From positions 1 to 10,991 of the forward strand of contig JAITHZ010000079.1 in NCBI GenBank assembly GCA_031279795.1: a stretch of DNA of 10,991 nt. The letters are read 5' to 3'. This DNA is from Bacteroidales bacterium. Lineage in GTDB: Bacteria > Bacteroidota > Bacteroidia > Bacteroidales > WRGA01. Shown here piece by piece: positions 7,565 to 10,991 of this stretch. A model generated the notes under the pieces. The model was not told where the DNA came from. It saw only the letters and a program-made list of their open reading frames with translations, and did no database searches. Position 1 is the stretch's first letter. Every line of letters starts with the position of its first letter. The translations under genes were made by a program, and so were the position numbers.

Positions 7565-8908
7565 ATGAAAAAGGAATATTTAATCTACAAATTGTCGGAG
7601 TCGGTAAAGACTACCAGCAAGATTGACAACGACTTGTTTATCAAGTATAATGTAAAACGCGGACTGCGGAACGATGACGGTTCTGGCGTATTAGTTGGCC
7701 TGACGCAAATTGGTAATGTGGTCGGTTATGAACGGACAAAGGACGGGCAATTGCAAGCTATTCCAGGCAAACTTTATTATCGAGGTTTCGATGTGGAGGA
7801 TATTGTGCACGATTTGATAAAAGAAAAACGTTTTGGTTTTGAAGAAGTGGCGTTTCTGATGCTTTCAGGGAAACTGCCAGACACGGAAGAACTGGAAAAC
7901 TTTCGAGAATTAATCAACGATAACATGCCACTGGAACAAAAAACCAAGCTGAATATTATTGACATTGAGGGGCAGAACATCATGAACATATTGGCGCGCA
8001 GTGTTTTGGAAATGTACAACTTCGACCCGAATCCCGACGACACATTGCCTGAAAATCTGATGCGGCAGTCTATTCAGTTAATTTCCAAATTTCCGGCGAT
8101 TATCGCTTATGCCTACAATATTTTCCGGCACAGCACACACGGACGTTCGCTTCATATTCGCCACCCAAACGAAAGTCTCACGATTGCGGAGAATTTTCTG
8201 TACATGCTGAAACGGAAATTTACCCCGCTGGAAGCCCGAACGCTGGATTTGCTGCTGGTATTACAGGCCGAACATGGCGGTGGTAACAACTCGACATTTA
8301 CCGTGCGTGTCACCAGTTCGACCGGAACGGACACATATTCGTCAATCGCAGCAGGCATCGGATCATTGAAAGGCCCGCTGCACGGTGGCGCCAATATTCA
8401 GGTTGTCGATATGTTCAATCATCTGAAAGAAAACATTACCGACTGGAAGGATGCGAATGAAATCGACGCTTATTTTCAGCGAATGCTCAACAAGGAAGTT
8501 TACAACAAGACAGGCCTGATTTATGGAATAGGACACGCAGTTTATACGATTTCCGATCCGCGCGCCATTCTGCTGAAGGAATTGGCACGCGATTTGGCCA
8601 AAGAAAAAGAACGCGAAGCCGAATTTGCTTTCCTTGAGCTACTGGAAACGCGCGCTATCGAATCGTTCTATAATTTTAAAGGGAACAAAAAACGTGTTTC
8701 CTCAAATATCGACTTTTATTCAGGTTTTGTTTATGAAATGATTGGCTTGCCACAGGAAATTTATACCCCCCTGTTTGCGATGGCGCGCATTGTTGGCTGG
8801 ACAGCCCATCGCATCGAAGAATTGAACTTCAAAAGCAAACGCATCATCCGCCCAGCTTACCGGAATATTCTGGAAATGCAGAAATATGTGCCGATTCGCA
8901 GCAGATGA
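7565..8908 (+). CDS. gltA: Citrate synthase
   Basis: A 447-residue protein of the citrate/2-methylcitrate synthase family, condensing acetyl-CoA and oxaloacetate in the cytoplasm as the first step of the oxidative TCA branch and the route toward 2-oxoglutarate and glutamate. The catalytic triad is visible: H273 in GPLHGGAN, H324 in GIGHAVYTISDPRA, and D383 in NIDFYSG; H237 (AEHGGGNNST) matches the oxaloacetate-binding histidine. The usual GHRVY is GHAVY here, a variant seen in this anaerobe-type subgroup. The extended N-terminus (about 50 residues before GYERTKDGQLQAIPGKLYYRG) and the terminal KYVPIRSR are typical of the same group. Activity on propionyl-CoA cannot be excluded. Its own promoter and a terminator after it make it monocistronic. 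Confidence 0.93.
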   Translation: MKKEYLIYKLSESVKTTSKIDNDLFIKYNVKRGLRNDDGSGVLVGLTQIGNVVGYERTKDGQLQAIPGKLYYRGFDVEDIVHDLIKEKRFGFEEVAFLMLSGKLPDTEELENFRELINDNMPLEQKTKLNIIDIEGQNIMNILARSVLEMYNFDPNPDDTLPENLMRQSIQLISKFPAIIAYAYNIFRHSTHGRSLHIRHPNESLTIAENFLYMLKRKFTPLEARTLDLLLVLQAEHGGGNNSTFTVRVTSSTGTDTYSSIAAGIGSLKGPLHGGANIQVVDMFNHLKENITDWKDANEIDAYFQRMLNKEVYNKTGLIYGIGHAVYTISDPRAILLKELARDLAKEKEREAEFAFLELLETRAIESFYNFKGNKKRVSSNIDFYSGFVYEMIGLPQEIYTPLFAMARIVGWTAHRIEELNFKSKRIIRPAYRNILEMQKYVPIRSR

Positions 8909-8925
8909 ACAAAGCCAAAAAAGCC

Positions 8926-8954
8926 CTTTGTGGGAGATTTTTTCTCCCACAAAG
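8926..8954. repeat. Perfect 12 bp hairpin, CTTTGTGGGAGA family, second locus
   Basis: CTTTGTGGGAGA, loop TTTTT, then TCTCCCACAAAG. The first 12 bases plus TT reproduce the left arm and loop start of the hairpin at 722-746. Further partial units follow at 8964-8972 (CCCACAAAG) and 8986-9000 (CTTCGTGGGAGGATT), the latter nearly equal to 767-780. The block lies between the citrate synthase stop and the shared terminator. Confidence 0.8.
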
Positions 8955-9001
8955 CTCGCAAAGCCCACAAAGTTAGTTTTTTCTTCTTCGTGGGAGGATT
9001 A

Positions 9002-9035
9002 AAAAAGGCCTGTCCAAAATTGGACAAGCCTTTTT
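9002..9035. terminator. Bidirectional intrinsic terminator between convergent genes
   Basis: AAAAAGGCCTGTCCA pairs with TGGACAAGCCTTTTT around an AAAT loop, with a single C-A mismatch. A T-run ends the hairpin on the plus strand and the A-run gives one on the minus strand, so it can serve both citrate synthase (+) and the barrel protein gene (-). Confidence 0.88.
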
Positions 9036-9056
9036 GTTTGTTCGGTACAAATTCGT

Positions 9057-9650
9057 TTAGAAATAATACCCCACGCTAATCCAGAAGTTTCTGTTAGAGG
9101 CGTCACCTTCTTCCATAACTTTTGTCAAACCCAGGTCATAATTTAACCCAAAATTAATGCCCATGATTTCCATCCCGACGCCGGCTGTTATTCCTGCATC
9201 AAACTTCTTGAGACCATTTTCACCGAAAGTGTCAACTTCTACTGAAACAGTTACTCCATCTACCACTTCTTCCGATCCTTTGATTTTGCCAAAAATACCA
9301 TACGCAAAATACGGCCCTGCATTAACATACAGTTTGGTATCCGGCGCAATGGAAAATTTGTACACAGCGGTGATGGGCAGTTCCAGGTAGTTGGCGTCAA
9401 TTTTGGCGTTGCCTTCTTTGGCTTTTGCTCCCTTAGAGGATAACAGCAAGGCTGCCTGTATGCCTAATTTGTCACCCAACGAATACTCGGCAGCAGGCCC
9501 AATCTTGTAGCCAATTTTTGACTCAAGGCCTTCCATATCGGAGTACGAAGACAAATTCAACCCGGCTTTTACGCCAAACGAAAACTGTGCACTTGCAGTT
9601 GCTGCGGCAAGTAGCAATGTAATAAAAAAGAACGAACGTAATTTTAACAT
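9057..9650 (-). CDS. Outer membrane beta-barrel protein, PorT-like family
   Basis: A 197-residue protein with a clear signal peptide (1-21, ending ATASA, next Q) and a body of alternating hydrophobic/polar strands separated by short turns: FSFGVKAGLNLSSY, YKIGPAAEYSLG, LGIQAALLLSSKG, NYLELPITAVYKFS, LYVNAGPYFAYG, DAGITAGVGMEIMGINFGLN, and a final FWISVGYYF ending in Phe, as outer membrane barrels do. The pattern GVKAGLNLS plus LELPITAVYKF is that of the PorT/OMP_b-brl_2 family, with about eight strands predicted. Many members have no known function. It is not clearly the T9SS PorT itself, which belongs to the same broad fold group. It has its own promoter at 9720-9727 and converges on citrate synthase at the shared terminator. 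Confidence 0.85.
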   Translation of the reverse strand: MLKLRSFFFITLLLAAATASAQFSFGVKAGLNLSSYSDMEGLESKIGYKIGPAAEYSLGDKLGIQAALLLSSKGAKAKEGNAKIDANYLELPITAVYKFSIAPDTKLYVNAGPYFAYGIFGKIKGSEEVVDGVTVSVEVDTFGENGLKKFDAGITAGVGMEIMGINFGLNYDLGLTKVMEEGDASNRNFWISVGYYF

Positions 9651-9719
9651 ATCATATTGATTTAGCTTTTCCTACTCTGTTTAAAAGGCTTTTCGGATTC
9701 CGCCTGTCATTTTTCGCCG

Positions 9720-9727
9720 CAAAGGTA
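9720..9727 (-). promoter_or_regulatory. Bacteroidota -7 element for the barrel protein gene
   Basis: On the minus strand this reads TACCTTTG, a perfect TAnnTTTG and identical to the element of the GH95 cluster. It is 69 bp before the ATG, giving a leader of roughly 60 bases. A TTATG about 20 bp further upstream (near 9746-9750) could be a weak -33 element. Confidence 0.65.
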
Positions 9728-9862
9728 ATAATAATTCTTTATCCGCATAATTTCTGAAGAAAAAAAACAAAAAAATAAATTTATCGCTAAAAATAAATAA
9801 TGTTTTGCGCTCGACAACATGTTTCATAAACGAGGAATCATGGGGCGAAAATATTCCTCCTG

Positions 9863-10720
9863 TCAATCTAACGGTTCAACATGGATAGTTGCCTCTATAT
9901 CAAATTTTTCTTTAATCATCTTTTCAATGACTGTTGCTATTTTATGCCCATTTTCTATTGATAAATTTTTATCAAGCCGTATATGTAGTGTTAATTCCTT
10001 ATGCAATACATAATTATGTAAATGAAAATGATGTATGCTTAAATCATTATTATATAATTGTCTCACTTCGGCGTTTATTTTTTCGATTAATTCTTCTCCG
10101 GGTTCTTCACCTAATAATTTCGTTATTGCTTCTTTCATGATTTCAAAAGTTGCGTAAAACAGCATTAAAGCTATACATATTCCCAACACGCTGTCGATCC
10201 ACCAGCATTGTTTTGCAAACAATATTCCGGCTAATACCACTACCGACGACAGAGCATCCGTCCTGTGATGCCAGCCGTCGGCCCGGATGCTGACATTTTC
10301 AGTTTTTCGTCCAACATAAAACGCATACTGTGCCAGTAATTCTTTTACAACTATTGAAACAGCTGTGACAATGATGGCTATTGTCCCATATTCGACCTTC
10401 TCCTTATTATGGAACTGGATTATGGAATTTTTGAGAAAATCATACGCAATAATTCCCAAAACAACTGCTATAAAAATCGCCGCAATTTGCTCCCAGCGCC
10501 CATGTCCAAATGGATGTTTCTTATCGGCCTTTTTGGATGACAGTTTAACTGCAACAACAATGATTACCGAACTGATAGAATCGGAAAGGGTATGCCATGC
10601 GTCAGCAGTCAGTGCAATTGAGCCGGTGATTATACCTGCCCACATCTTGGCAATGAATAATGCGGAATTGATTAGTATTGATACAATTCCTTCAACATAT
10701 CCCGCTTTTGCCTTATCCAT
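9863..10720 (-). CDS. Cation diffusion facilitator (CDF) family metal transporter
   Basis: A 285-residue inner membrane protein with about six membrane segments followed by a cytoplasmic metal-binding domain. The transport site is visible: H43 and D47 in DAWHTLSDS (second helix) and H151 and D155 in DGWHHRTDA (fifth helix). HxxxD in both helices is the pattern of zinc-transporting CDF members, rather than the DxxxD seen in iron/manganese types. The HPFGHGRWE motif (69-77) between helices 2 and 3 is typical. The C-terminal domain (about 205-285) has clustered histidines (HHFHLH, 230-235, and H280). Members export Zn2+ or Cd2+ in exchange for protons. The gene looks more AT-rich than the glycosidase genes. 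No TAnnTTTG element was found upstream, where a TAATTAG tandem repeat lies instead. It may be transcribed from beyond that repeat. Confidence 0.92.
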   Translation of the reverse strand: MDKAKAGYVEGIVSILINSALFIAKMWAGIITGSIALTADAWHTLSDSISSVIIVVAVKLSSKKADKKHPFGHGRWEQIAAIFIAVVLGIIAYDFLKNSIIQFHNKEKVEYGTIAIIVTAVSIVVKELLAQYAFYVGRKTENVSIRADGWHHRTDALSSVVVLAGILFAKQCWWIDSVLGICIALMLFYATFEIMKEAITKLLGEEPGEELIEKINAEVRQLYNNDLSIHHFHLHNYVLHKELTLHIRLDKNLSIENGHKIATVIEKMIKEKFDIEATIHVEPLD

Positions 10721-10740
10721 ACGTAGTTTTGTTTAATTTG

Positions 10741-10761
10741 TAATTAGTAATTAGTAATTAG
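10741..10761 (+). repeat. Three perfect tandem copies of TAATTAG
   Basis: The 7 bp unit is repeated at 10741, 10748 and 10755, only 20 bp upstream of the CDF start codon on the minus strand. Copy-number change here would alter promoter or leader spacing. Next to it (10768-10781) is a small hairpin TCCGA-AAAC-TCGGA. Confidence 0.85.
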
Positions 10762-10805
10762 TGTCCGTCCGAAAACTCGGAACAATGGCATATCTGCAAA
10801 ATACA

Positions 10806-10846
10806 GGGACGGCACATTAAATCAACCACTTCCACATTCCGTCCCC
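10806..10846. repeat. Imperfect inverted repeat abutting the truncated GH30 gene
   Basis: GGGACGG (10806-10812) is the perfect inverse of CCGTCCC (10839-10845); beyond these 7 bp the arms (GGGACGGCACATT and ACATTCCGTCCCC) agree only in part. The right arm begins at the exact point where GH30 similarity stops (10848), suggesting an inserted or recombined repeat that removed the 3' part of that gene. Confidence 0.5.
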
Positions 10847-10847
10847 G

Positions 10848-10991
10848 CTGAACAGCCATCGGTTCGTTCTGAATACTCAATCCCAAAAGTTGATTCCGCG
10901 TTTTTCGTATTCCTGAATAAACCGAATGTAATAATCGGCCCAAACGCCGTAATATTCCTTCTTCAGCGAACCGCCGTGCAGCATGTCGTTG
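10848..10991 (-). pseudogene. GH30-family glycosidase remnant, frameshifted and truncated (5' part outside window)
   Basis: On the minus strand from the window edge the frame reads NDMLHGGSLKKEYYGVWADY, then an IRFIQEYEKRGINFW segment, and then hits TGA at 10877-10879. Shifting by one base continues the same protein: GLSIQNEPMAVQ. This is the GH30 (glucosylceramidase/beta-glucosidase/xylanase-type) region around the acid/base glutamate, the E of NEP at 10863-10865. The break lies in a G-run (CCC at 10882-10884 on the plus strand): GGG where GGGG would restore the frame. Similarity then stops at 10848, where TWESCIYTAEEE-like sequence is expected but a repeat follows. The nucleophile half is missing. 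Frameshift plus loss of the 3' end indicate a dead gene, although a one-base error could explain the frameshift alone. Confidence 0.8.

Noticed and set aside
9832..9859. GAGGAAT/ATTCCTC inverted repeat after the CDF gene as a terminator
   Set aside because: Only 7 bp with a 14-base loop and no T-run on the minus strand; too weak to call.
10758..10943. 61-codon minus-strand open frame as an independent gene
   Set aside because: Its middle is the frameshifted GH30 segment (GLSIQNEPM) and its tail reads through repeat sequence, so it is part of a pseudogene.

Overview
The window looks like a Bacteroidota (probably Bacteroidales) chromosome segment. The evidence is three matches to the Bacteroidota -7 promoter element TAnnTTTG, starts without clear Shine-Dalgarno sequences, C-terminal sorting domains of the type IX secretion system (T9SS), a PorT-like outer membrane barrel, and glycoside hydrolases of the plant-glycan type. 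The T9SS domains argue against Bacteroides itself and favour a T9SS-bearing relative. This placement is inferred from protein families, not from a marker gene.

Layout. (1) 1-569 (+): the 3' end of a GH51 alpha-L-arabinofuranosidase. (2) 570-979: a gene-free stretch with a duplicated 50-55 bp unit, hairpins built on CTTTGTGGGAGA, then a candidate operator and a promoter. (3) 980-7283 (+): a tight three-gene cluster (gaps of 10 and 30 bp). It encodes a secreted GH95 enzyme with an inserted discoidin domain, a beta-helix protein with an inserted FISUMP/DUF1566-type domain and a T9SS tail, and a CotH-type atypical kinase with an Ig-like domain and a T9SS tail. (4) 7284-7564: a terminator-like hairpin, a possible 39-residue ORF and a clear promoter. 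(5) 7565-8908 (+): citrate synthase. (6) 8909-9056: a second block of the CTTTGTGGGAGA repeat and a bidirectional terminator. (7) 9057-9650 (-): a PorT-like barrel protein. (8) 9863-10720 (-): a CDF-family metal exporter. (9) 10741-10991: a TAATTAG tandem repeat, an inverted repeat, and a broken, truncated GH30 glycosidase running off the window edge on the minus strand.

How it fits together. GH51, GH95 and the GH30 remnant suggest a locus for removing arabinose and fucose (or L-galactose) side chains from plant polysaccharides. The most unusual part is the 980-7283 cluster, which joins an exo-glycosidase to two T9SS-exported proteins, one of them a predicted kinase. One idea is that the CotH protein modifies the beta-helix/FISUMP protein or another exported substrate at the cell surface; nothing in the sequence proves this. 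Citrate synthase, the barrel protein and the CDF transporter are ordinary flanking genes.
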